64,000 nucleotides of DNA from assembly GCA_947095535.1 (NCBI GenBank), contig OX352773.1, forward strand, positions 172,496,438 to 172,560,437. Reading direction: 5' to 3'. The first letter of the stretch is position 1. The number at the start of each line of letters is the position of its first letter. The position numbers and the translations under genes are program-made. The notes under the pieces are model-generated. The model worked only from the letters and a program-made list of their open reading frames with translations. It had not been told where the DNA came from and did not search any database. The stretch is from Poecilobothrus nobilitatus. Its lineage: Eukaryota; Arthropoda; Insecta; Diptera; Dolichopodidae. Of this stretch, positions 53,601 through 64,000 are shown in pieces.

Positions 53601-56600
53601 TGAGTTTTCTCAATTAAATTTAATAATATTTTAATTGAATGATACATTATTCATATAATACAAATACATATAATACAAATATAATTATTCATTGATACAA
53701 ATATTTTGGTTGATGATGATGTGCTATATTATTTTATACAAAATTCTGAGAGCTGGATTAAAATCCATAGATACTCTAAAGCACTTAAACGATTTAGTGA
53801 CCTATTAATAGCTATACCATACATGTATGTGTATATAATAAACAATAAAAGAACATTTTATTTTTTGAACGAACAGTTCAATATATGTATGTATGTACTA
53901 TGTAAATAATATGTATGTACTATGTAAACAATAAACTGCGCCCATGACAAATGATCTAAATCCATTTCGAGAAAACACATTTGACTTAATGCTATTGGCC
54001 AAAAAATACAGCAAAATATCACTTCATAAAAAGAAATTTAACAAGCATTTTATGCAAAAATTTACTAACAAAATAAAAAAATTACACCGTATATGCATTT
54101 TAATAACAAAAGCAAACATAGCAAAAGGAAATACAATCCGTTTTAATTATACTCGTAATGCGTATGAACATCTATATTCTATAATTATAATTTAGTAGTT
54201 TTCAGCCGCACACTACGTATTATGACATTCCGTTACGTTTTGAATACAAGTATATACATATTTGGATGCGATTTTCTATTACAAAATCTACATTAACAAG
54301 TAACAACATATTATGTACATATATGTATGTATTTGCATGTTTAGAATCATAATTTTTTTTGTTTTCTTTTGGAATGAAGAATTTTTGTATCCCATACGAA
54401 TTTTCTGTAATTTAGATGTCACTGTAAAATATACTTACACTGACACACCAGCTACATTGTCCCTAGTAATAAATTACGCAGTTATGAGTTCCACTGACAA
54501 ATTAATGTTTAAGTCTTCTTATTTAACAGGTTACTTAGAACTGAAAATATCGCTTCCATTCTTTTATCTTCTTTTCTCATCTCAATTTGGAGTGTGTCAA
54601 CGATTATTGTGTAAAAGATGCTAATACGATTTACGAAATACATATATCTCTCGGTAAATCTAAATTACTTCTAGTGCATTTCCTTCCTTTGTTTGGTGCC
54701 TCAATTCTCATTTTAAGCATCTTCTTATTTTATTTATTATGATTAATTCAGTACAGAGTGTCTTGAAATTTACAAATTGCAAATTTATTATATACATTTT
54801 GGGTGATAATTCATTCAAAGTAACTTAGTATTTTCTTTTGAGATTTGATTATTATGTTTTTAATTTTTATGACTTACGATTTTTTTTAGTTTTTTAGAAA
54901 GAAAGATAACAAGGAATAATTACAAATTACTTTAGATAATTCTTTTGATTGAAAATATATACCACCAAAGACTCGTTTAAGAATATAATCGAATACCGAA
55001 TTATGTTTCTCCAACCTAGAAAATGATAAAACTTTAAACAGAGCAAACATTTTCCCAAAAAGTCTCAAAAATTTTATTCAAAAGTATTAAAATCAGTTTA
55101 AAACAATTCTTAGTGAGTTGTGTGGGATGCATAACTAAACGCAATATAGGGTGCATATTTAGTATATATTTGTATGTATGTATGTACCAATATTATTACA
55201 TAGCTACAAAGTACATATAGTTATTTAAATGTAAATTTACAGTTATTTCTCCAAAAAAAACTTTTAATATTGTTTTCTTAATAAGATCGTGTAAAACTTA
55301 GTATTGTGTTGTGAAACATTTTCTAATGCATCCCACAGCTGACATTCCGAATCATATCATTTTTTAACTTCCCATTTTATTTCTGTAATCTGTGAATATT
55401 CTCAAATAATTATTGTTAACTTGACAAAACGATATAATGTTAACTGTCAAAAACTGTATTTTTTTTAAATGTCTATACACCGTTCTTATGAATGATTTAA
55501 AATATAATCAGAATATAATTTTAATAAAAAATAAAATATATTATCAAGATTAATTAAGTAATAATTTTTTTTTTCCAAATACATAATAAATTTTATCAAA
55601 ATTTAATTTTTTTTTAAATCCAAATTTGTTACGGAAGTTGTATTTTAATTCTACAAAATTAAAACATCGAAAAAAATTTTTGTGAAGTAATCGATGGTCA
55701 TTTTATGAATTATAATATAAAAGCAGCATCATGATTGATTTATTATTTTCACTATTAATTTTAAATATATGTATATATGTATTTGTTTTTTTTTTATATA
55801 AATTATGGAAAAGATAGCGTCTATTCTATATGTTTTCTTTTCTTTTCGATTAAAAAAAAAAGAGTAAATAGAAAATGTAACAAAGAATTTGTTTATTGAA
55901 AGTGAAATCATTTAAAACGAAATGTTTCATTGAAATCGAAAATCTAAAAGAAACCGTCACTAACAATGACCATTATTATGCAAATTAAAAAATTGTATAT
56001 ATATATAATAAATAAAATTAATAATGGATTTGACTAAGCATTAAATAAATATTGCTGGAATGAATTTAATTATAGAAATTGAGAAAACTGGTTAAATTTT
56101 ATAAATCATCGATTTTAATTTTAAACCGCTGATTATTTGTATACTTTTTATTTTTAATAAAAAAAATTAAGACGCTAATCACTGGATTTATTTACTTTTT
56201 TGTTTTTTTTTGAATCTGAACTTTTTGGAACATCTAAATTTTTCAAAACCAAAGTTATTTTTTTTTAATGATTTTAATTTTTTATAAAATTTTTTTTATG
56301 TTAAGTTTGATTTGTAAATTTGAAGATCGAACAGGGCCTTATTATAAAAAAAAACTTCTATAGGTACCTAACCTACAACACAAAATAAGTTTAAAATTTC
56401 GCACATTTAATCAAAAAAGACTTTGAAAGTTTATTGCACTTTCGTATTCACGATTTTATTTTTATAGATTTAGAAGGTTTTCTCTTAGGTGTTTCTAATA
56501 CAAAATTATTGACGTGGAATTAATAGAATTTTTTCTATGATTTGAATAAAAAATAAATGTTCTGAGGTAGACTCGTAGAGAGGTTTTTTTTTAACATAAG

Positions 56601-59600
56601 CTCAAGCTCTTATTATATTGCCTTTGTCTATGTAATATGAATCATATTGTAACCCTTCATCTACAATCCACGCTCTCATGACGTTTTTTACGAGTTAAAT
56701 GTTTCCAATTGTATTAAAGTGTCCACAATAAACCCTGCCATGACTCAGTTATAAAAAAAGATTCTAAACTTTTAACTTATTTCGCTTTCGTTAATTAAAA
56801 GTTCTTTATTATCTTAAAATTTGAAGTTCCTATCTAAAAGCGGGCCGGATTTATAAAGGAAGAAAAATCAAGCAAAATTTGGTTTTCACATAACGGTAAA
56901 TTTAAATACTAGATTTAAAAATAATGTATAATTTTGATATATAATTGATTTTTAAAGGAAAAAAAAATTCCTGTCGAATGGCGTTTTTAATTTGAAAAAA
57001 TTTTAAGCAGAACTTGTGATATACACATTTAAAAATAGGACTTTTCCAAAATTTGAGAGCTGTAGGCTCCATAATGGGGCTACATGAAAAAGTTTTCCTA
57101 CAAATTTTTTTTTGGAAATGTGCTACAAAGGTAATAGGTAGGAGACATTCAATTTATTTATATAAATTACCTTTTCTATGACAATAAAGAAGTACATGTC
57201 CGTTCCAAATAGTTAATTACATTTTTAAGACAAATTATTTTAAATCAGTATTATGTATTATGTACAACTTTTAGAAAAACTGCGAGTATACTAAGAAAAG
57301 CACTCTATTTAACTGACATGATTTATGAAAACGCTTTTACAATACAAATACAACACATTATTTATGAAAATACATACATTACACATACATATGTACATAT
57401 GTATGTATTTATGTACATATTAGGTTTGTTTGTTAGAAAAAGTTTTAGTTTGGTTTGGTTCAGTTGAGTTCTGTTAAACTGTACGTCAAATACAGGACTA
57501 CAGAATAAATAGAAACCCTTTTTTTTGTACTTTAAATTTACTAAAGAACTTTTTTAGAACTTTTAGAACTTCTTTGAAAACAGGTTTTGAAAATTTTAAC
57601 ATAAAAAATTTCGAGAACAATTTTTGACAGATAAAATCATAAAATTTTTTAAACTTTCCTATAACCTTAACAGTAAACTTTTTCAAACAAACCCTAAAAC
57701 TTTATAAAACAGTTTAAAACGTTTTAAACTTATTTTGACTTGACAAACATACAGGTACATACATAATGTACATAGAATCTTTAAATGTTTGCACAATCTT
57801 TTACACCTTTTCTTTTTTTTTTTAAATATTTATAATACCCTGTGCCTATGAAAGGTTGTTTTGTTACTAATACATACATAGTTTATTCGATTCTAGAAAG
57901 TGAATTAAAGTTTGTTTTTCAAATTATCTTTAGAGGCTTTTCCAACGCCTAACGGTTATTGTTATAAAAAAAAACAGTATATGTATGTTGTAAATTCGAT
58001 TTTATACCTTTATTTTTTATAGGTATACCAATTAAAAACTGTAAACTGGCAAATTTTTATTTTGATAATATTTTAGTAAATACATAGGTATTATTGTTTT
58101 TTTTTTAATTATTAGTACAACTTAATTTTTTATTGTTATTTAAAAAAAAAAAACAGTTTTGAACAATTCAAATTTTTACTGCCAAATTTATATATGTATA
58201 TATTTATGTACATACTATAAAAAATTTTGTGTTTTGGATTCAAGCACATACATAAGTAAGTATGTACTTAATTGTATAACACTGACTTGTTTTAGTTAAA
58301 AAATTCTTAGAAAAATTAAACAAAATATAGTGTAAAGCACGATTTGTAAATAGCTACTGTATATTATAAAAAAAATTAAAAATAACTAAACTAGTTTTTA
58401 GTTTTTACATATGTATGCATAAATTTGGAACTATACATACATACATATAAAACAAAATTTACTACTTAAATTATGTAACTTATTAGTTCCTCTTTGTCCG
58501 CTCGTCACTCGAATGTTTCTTTACAAATCAAATACCTACCTATAAGTAAATGTTTTTTTCTGTTCATTTAACTTCAGCATAGGGCTTCCGCATAAAATCT
58601 TTATTTCACACTGCTGAGTGCTGATGTTTTTAAATTCTACCACATGACGTTTTATTGATTTAGTTCCACTGTTATGATGCGTCTTGAGGAATTATTTTGA
58701 TGTCTAATTCTAATTAGTTTAAGGATTTCACTCCAAAATAATTCATGTTTTGTTTTGTTCTTTCTTTATGTTCAGCCTATCCATCTCCATTTTGTTCTTT
58801 CTTAGTTGTACCAGTGTAGATTTCATTCTTGAAGGTCTTCAGAAATTTTTGTTTGTGATGCGTAAGTATCGGTTTATGAATGCACATGCACATTTTTGGT
58901 GATATTAATATGTAGATTACTTTTTTGCTGTTTGATATAATAAATTTACCGTTAAGTAAAACTGGAAGTTTACTTTAAAATTATAGGAACTATTATGTAT
59001 AATTTTGAAAGAAGTAAAATTTTTAGAAATAAGCATAAGCTGCCACCAGGTATAACTAAATGAATGACATTTTAATTTAACACATGTTATTTACTCTGTT
59101 CCACAATGGGAATCTATCTAAATTACTATGAAAGATTCTTACAATGATTAGGTTTCTTTTACAAAATTTTGGAATTAGTCACTTAAAAATTAAAGTTATT
59201 TTTGGAATTTAAAAAAAGGAAAACCCTTCCTTCTTGAATATATAATCATTTTATATAGCCCTTCTATATACTAAAATGGTAAAGTATCGAAATTTTTTAA
59301 TCATTTTGGATATTAATATTTTTATCAAGAACGAAAAAAGCTTCAGGTTGAATGAAACCAGTATACTTAGTGTATTTTTTATGTATGAATCGCCAGGATA
59401 TATGGAAGGATAAATAAAACTGTTAACCATGACTCTTTGTCAACAACCACACCCGAGAGGGAAAGGTTGTAAAAGTTTTTTCATTATATTTATATATTGA
59501 AGAAACCAATAAATAAAATAAAATAAAAATGACACTTTGTGTTCTGAGAAAATGGTTTCTATTCGGATAATGGGGCTGCTTTGTTTTAAATATAATTATT

Positions 59601-60488
59601 GGATAGATAATGTTTAAAATTTCTGTTTGCTTTTCGATATTCGACCGAGGAAAATCCTTAGGCATTCTGCGGAAAATTCTTATTTTTTCCATTAAGGAAG
59701 TAAGGAAGTACAGTTATATAAATTGTGCCAGATTGGGCATCAGTAAGCCAAAAATGGTTTAACGATGGACTGATAAGCAATTATTTTTACTCGGTAAATT
59801 TGAAATTTTTACTACAAAAAATAAGGGTACATAGGGAGAGCCTGAAAGTATCCTCTTTGAAGGATAACAGACGTTATTAAAATAAAATTATTTATGATTA
59901 AACTATGGTTATATGGGAAGTCATTTTTGTTGTGAAATCAATGAGAACTACTAAAATGTGAAATATGTATTGAATTTCTAATGAGTTTCTCTCTGGCAGT
60001 AATATTCCATTCTATAATTTGCATTTATTCAAAAAGAACCTCTTCAACTTTGTTAATTTGCTTTTATCTTTTCGGCTTCCTTCAGTTATCCTGTTCTCCT
60101 CCGCTATTTTCTCTTCTATTTAGTCAAACCAACATCAACGTTATATAAAGCAATTCTCCTTGAGTTTGAATATAGCACTTAAAAAAAATGATTGGGAACA
60201 AACAAATAAACAAAAAACAAGGTTAAAAAATATGAAAAACAAGGTGTATAGAAGTATAGAATTTAAAATTTCTTTTCCAAAAATTTCGACTACATGAAAC
60301 AATAAAGAAACAAAATTTTTGTTAGGTATATTATAGTACAATTTTAATTTATGAGTGTCTTTTAAACAGTTTAATTAAAGTAATTTATTATATTATATGT
60401 ATAGATAATTATTCATTTTCATATTATTAATTATATTCCAAAATTATTACACAAATGTTATTTTTATAGTGTTTTATGATATTTTAAC
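50644..60488. other. Long non-coding stretch after IF1
   Basis: No gene is supported over nearly 10 kb. From about 52,260 to 58,450 TACATACATATGTACATA-type palindromic words recur in clusters (52270-52315, 52505-52545, 52795-52880, 55155-55185, 57365-57420, 58190-58280, 58405-58450), resembling simple repeats frequent in fly intergenic DNA. Open frames of 60-103 codons (for example 53113-53415 minus, 53944-54195 and 54313-54624 plus, 59423-59692 minus) have no recognisable motif. The block 58490-58880 is less AT-rich and could be an old transposon piece. Confidence 0.5.
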
Positions 60489-61160
60489 GGTGACATGTCA
60501 TAAGTCCCAGAGTCATAAGTCCCATTGGGATCTGCATTGGGTCATAAGTCCAATGGGGACTTATGAACGGACAAACGTTCACGGACAAACGTATGTACAA
60601 AACGGACATAAAATTGGTTGACCCTGTGGTACTCTTGCTGCTATTTCTGCGTATAGCAAGAATGACAAATTTTAATTTCATTACATATATGCAACATATG
60701 CAATATTTTCATTTTGTGAAATTTCCGTTTTTAATGATTCGACTGCTTTTTTAATCTGAATGTTTTGGCTGCAGCAAAGGCAGTACTAAAAATTTCGAAA
60801 AAATGGCTATTTTGATTATTTTAAACAAATTTGGCATTTTCGATAATTTCCTCTTTAATGCTCTCGTGCTATGGAACCAACAACCATTTATTTCAACACC
60901 AGGAAAAACAAAATTAATTGCATTTTTTACACCCGTCTCAAAATCTGACCGAAAAGAGGATGGACAGAATTCGAATAAGTTCGAATTAGATGAACTGCAA
61001 CATATGAGTGTAAGATTCTTGCGTTTTGTTTTTAACTAGAATGTAGATGAAAGGAATTACCTGTAAAGAAAATAATTAAAATGTTAGTCCAAAATAAATG
61101 CAAATTTAGGGAGGAGGTCCCCAATGGGACTTATGACTCTGGGACTTATTAAATGTCACC
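60489..61160. mobile_element. DNA transposon with about 41-bp TIRs and a perfect 8-bp target duplication, unclassified
   Basis: The left end 60489-60529 (GGTGACATGTCATAAGTCCC...) and right end 61120-61160 are inverted repeats with two mismatches in 41. Directly outside, ATTTTAAC occurs at 60481-60488 and again at 61161-61168, a perfect 8-bp target duplication. Behind the left TIR the words CATAAGTCC and ACGGACAAACGT are repeated, a subterminal-repeat pattern. The 672-bp interior has an open frame of 78 codons at 60803-61039 with no family I recognise (ends QHMSVRFLRFVFN). An 8-bp duplication fits hAT, P and several other superfamilies. The GGTGAC end is not the usual hAT CAG start. Confidence 0.88.
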
Positions 61161-61168
61161 ATTTTAAC

Positions 61169-62090
61169 AGCCTTCAATTATTTATTATACATATATGTAT
61201 AATTTTACACCTAATTTTTTTTTTTTTGAATATATGAAAATAATATTTATAAATCTTTAGATAGACTCAACAAATATCTTAAAATTAAAACTATGCTTGT
61301 GCATGAAAAAAAAGCAGAAAACTAATAAAGAATTAAGAAAAAAAAAATATAAATTTTTTTTGCATAATTAATTTTTTTTTTTTGTAAAAAAAAAAACCTA
61401 AAAACAAAAAAAAAAAGTTAATAGTAACAAATTTTCTCTTTGTTTTAGATTATAATTTTTTCTACCGAGTACCGACAGACAGTATTATAAAATTTGATCT
61501 ATTTTTCTTTTTTTTTACAATATGATAATAAATATTTTCTCATAGAGTCTTATAAACAAAATTCAAAAAAAAAAAAATAAAGAATTGTACCTGTTTACCC
61601 CTCATCTCTTCTTAACCGTTTTATTTTAAATTAGGGTACAAAAATATTCAGAGTCAGACAAACATGCAGAATTATTTTTGTTTCTTTTTTAGTTATTTTT
61701 GTTTTCTCTAAAATAAAATGGAATTTTTTTTTTTTTATCATAATACCTATTTTCCTTTCAACAAAACAAAATAAAACTATTTTACCGTTAAAATTTATTA
61801 TGCAAAATGATAAATTTTTCACATAATTGAAACCATTTTAATGCGATTGTGTCGTTCAAGAATTAAAATTAAGTCAAAAAAATAAAATTTTTGTTTATGT
61901 TTTTTTGTTTTTTTTTACACCTGCACAAAAGTTTAAAAAATAAATTAAAAATTTTATTTAACGTTTTGAAGAATTATGAATATTAATACAAGGCATAAGG
62001 AATTCATACTGTAAATTTAAAAAATAGAAAATATGTCAAAAGGACTATTATGAAAATTTTTTTGTTTAAATGACAAGGGTTATATAACGA
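61169..62090. other. Non-coding stretch between two transposons
   Basis: Poly-A/poly-T-rich, with no gene or repeat recognised. Confidence 0.5.
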
Positions 62091-62974
62091 GTTTTCCAAT
62101 TTGAGTGATATGATTTCTTTTAAAAAAAAAACACACTAATTGTTAAGGAAATTCAAATGTCTTTTATTTAATGTGAAGTACAATTGATACAGTTAAGTTC
62201 TGAATAAAACGTCATTTAAATGGCCTCCACGACTTCTTTTGCAGGAACGATTTTGATGAACCCAATTTTCGAGGATTTTTTCCACTAAATCAAATCGTAT
62301 GTCATGAATATCACGTTCTAAAGCTTGAAGAGAGTTTGGTTTATTGCTAAAGACCAATGACTTCAAATAACCCCACAAGAAATAGTCTAATGGTGTTAAA
62401 TCACAACTTCTTGGAGGCCATTCAATGTTACAATTTCTTGAAATAATCGAATCTCCAAACTTTTCTCGCAATAATTCGGTTGTTGCACGTGCTGTGTAGT
62501 ACGTAGCCCCGTCTCGTTGGAACCAGATGTTATCAAGATCAACTTCTTCCAATTTCTGTCATAAAAAGTTGGTTATCATCGATCTATACCGCTCTCCATT
62601 GACAGTAACGGTGTTACCAGATTCATTTCGAAAGAAGTACGATTCCACCAGACCAAAAACCACACCAAACTGTCAATTTAGGTGAATGTAATGGTTGTTC
62701 ATGAATAATTTGTGGATTTTCTTCGCACCAGAATCGACAGTTTTCTTTACTTACCGCACCACAGAGCCACATCGGAGAAGATGATTTTCTTAAAAAAATC
62801 GTTATCGTTTTCAAGTTGTTCCAAGACAAAATCAGCAAATTCACGACGTTTACGGTGGTCCATGATGAAATTGTTAACATTACTGAATACAACCAAAAAA
62901 AAAAAAAACAGATCATGACATACTACAAATGGTCAGAACGTCACTTAGAAATCATATCACTCAAATTGGAAAAC
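62091..62974 (-). mobile_element. mariner-family transposon, deletion derivative with decayed transposase
   Basis: A perfect 28-bp inverted repeat (left GTTTTCCAATTTGAGTGATA... at 62091-62118, right 62947-62974) bounds the element; TA-rich flanks fit a TA target. On the minus strand the transposase reads FADFVLEQLENDNDFFKKII, FSDVALW (first catalytic Asp), CRFWCEENPQIIHEQPLH, TVWCGFWSGG, GNTVTVNGERYRSM, WFQRDGA (second Asp) and WPPRSCDLTPLDYFLWGYLK (third Asp about 37 positions on), ending SRGGHLNDVLFRT at 62193. Two frameshifts near 62757 and 62640 and one stop break it. The N-terminal DNA-binding half is missing, so the coding part begins close to the right TIR. A full copy would be near 1.3 kb; this one is 0.9 kb. 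Confidence 0.92.
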
Positions 62975-64000
62975 CCTATATAGTACGACTATCAAATTTT
63001 AAGACAAAGAAAATGAATATAATTAATAACTAATGTTAGGAATTTAGGATACCCATAGATTTTTAAATAGTTTTTATAGAACTTTCGTTTAGTATTGAGC
63101 CAATCTAGGAACTGTGTGGAAAAAAAATTAACAAAGTAAAAAAAATACTAATATTAAAAACAGATGGTTGTTTTTAACAAGTTAAAAGTTTTTTCTTATA
63201 TTATACCTGATTTATGATCAGTACCCCGACCCCGACTTATGATCAGTATGCGTTGCTGAATGATGGGTGTAAAAAAAAAGAGATTTAAATCGAAATGAAA
63301 ATTCATAAAGTAGTCTTCAACGTCACGTTTTACTAATTTTCATTTTTGATTGAAAAAAAAATTAACGTAAAATATTAGCTTAAATTGAAAAATAATTGAC
63401 AATAAGAAATTGAAATTGGGTGTAAATGCAAAAAAAAAAAAAGTTAAAATAAAAAAAAGTAACGTCAAGTAGACTCAAGGTGTAAATCGAAAAGTTTTAA
63501 ATTGAAAAGGTGTATAAATCTGGTTTAGAGTGTATTTTAATTAATATGTATAACTATTTTGATACATTCTATATAGTAAACTCTAAATAATTTATAATAC
63601 AACATACAACTAAAATGTCGCAAACTGTTTTTAGTTCCGGGGTAATCCATTTAAACCACAAAATTTGGCTTTTAATATTCTCCTTAGCGAGGCTTTGCTA
63701 TAATACTTTTTCTCCTTATATAGGTAAACTTAAAGTATAATTAAAAACTTATTCGAGAAGTAAATGAGTTCAGCTAAACTTAAGCTAAATAAATAATTGA
63801 AACCCGAATTTTGTGACTAATTCTAACCGTACTATGTAATTTGGTTTTACATATATAATATAAAATTATTGTATGTATAATTATGTATTATATTAAAAAT
63901 AGTATGAGAAGACAAAAATATTTTCCATTTCTATGTGTAGCTGGTGATTTTCTACAAAAGGGCTAGTTACCGCCTTTTTCAGAGTTCTATACAAAATATT
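62975..64000. other. Non-coding stretch to the window end
   Basis: No gene is supported. GGTGTAAAT-like words recur near 63419, 63479 and 63508, and TTATGATCAGTA occurs twice near 63213 and 63238 around CCCCGACCCCGAC. Nothing else is recognised. Confidence 0.5.

Noticed and set aside
54313..54624. 103-codon plus-strand open frame
   Set aside because: Starts in a TATGTA simple repeat and shows no family motif.
59423..59692. 89-codon minus-strand open frame
   Set aside because: Somewhat less AT-rich than its surroundings but with no motif; a decayed transposon piece is possible, not shown.
62712..62918. Plus-strand open frame within the mariner element
   Set aside because: Shadow of the minus-strand transposase remnant.

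Overview
The window looks like a gene-poor stretch of an insect nuclear genome, most likely a fly (Diptera). It is extremely A+T-rich with poly-A and poly-T runs throughout. It has spliced genes with mostly short GT-AG introns, AT microsatellites, TACATATGTA-type palindromic simple repeats, and many decayed transposable elements. There are no bacterial operons, CRISPR arrays or phage genes. The species cannot be named from the sequence alone.

Three genes are well supported, all between 35.8 and 50.7 kb. (1) On the plus strand at 35806-37853 lie the last four coding exons of a Myb/SANT-like (zeste-type) DNA-binding protein. It has polyglycine and Asn/Ser/Gly-rich tracts and a C-terminal coiled coil. 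Its 5' end was not found and may lie far upstream. (2) On the minus strand at 45298-49274 is a complete 11-exon gene for mitochondrial alanyl-tRNA synthetase; the exons join in frame to 1009 residues with aminoacylation and editing motifs intact. (3) On the plus strand at 50039-50643 is a complete 3-exon gene of 106 residues for the mitochondrial ATP synthase inhibitor IF1. Genes 2 and 3 are head to head across 764 bp, so two mitochondrial proteins probably share a divergent promoter region. Genes 1 and 2 converge tail to tail across about 7.4 kb. Positions 1-69 may be the last codons of another plus-strand gene.

The 5' 35 kb and the 3' 13 kb are intergenic or very long intron, populated by repeats. 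These are: a tRNA-derived SINE family with three clear copies (8.6, 18.2 and 25.0 kb); 3' tails of RNase H-bearing LINEs (20.3 and 23.6 kb) and of a CR1/Jockey-like LINE (17.7 kb); a near-perfect 47-bp inverted repeat (18.9 kb); a CAGGGTG-ended MITE-like element (19.1 kb); two minisatellites (143-bp unit at 28 kb, 71-bp unit at 40.5 kb); a MITE with subterminal repeats (28.9 kb); a hAT deletion derivative with TIRs and 8-bp target duplication (32.66-33.73 kb); an unclassified TIR element with a perfect 8-bp target duplication (60.49-61.16 kb); and a mariner deletion derivative (62.09-62.97 kb).

No new multi-gene system was seen. The most worthwhile leads are the SINE family, the 60.5-kb TIR element, the hairpin at 18.9 kb, the dyad-bearing 143-bp minisatellite, and possible orphan terminal exons at 44.1 and 29.8 kb. 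All joins and motifs were read by eye; nothing was searched against a database.
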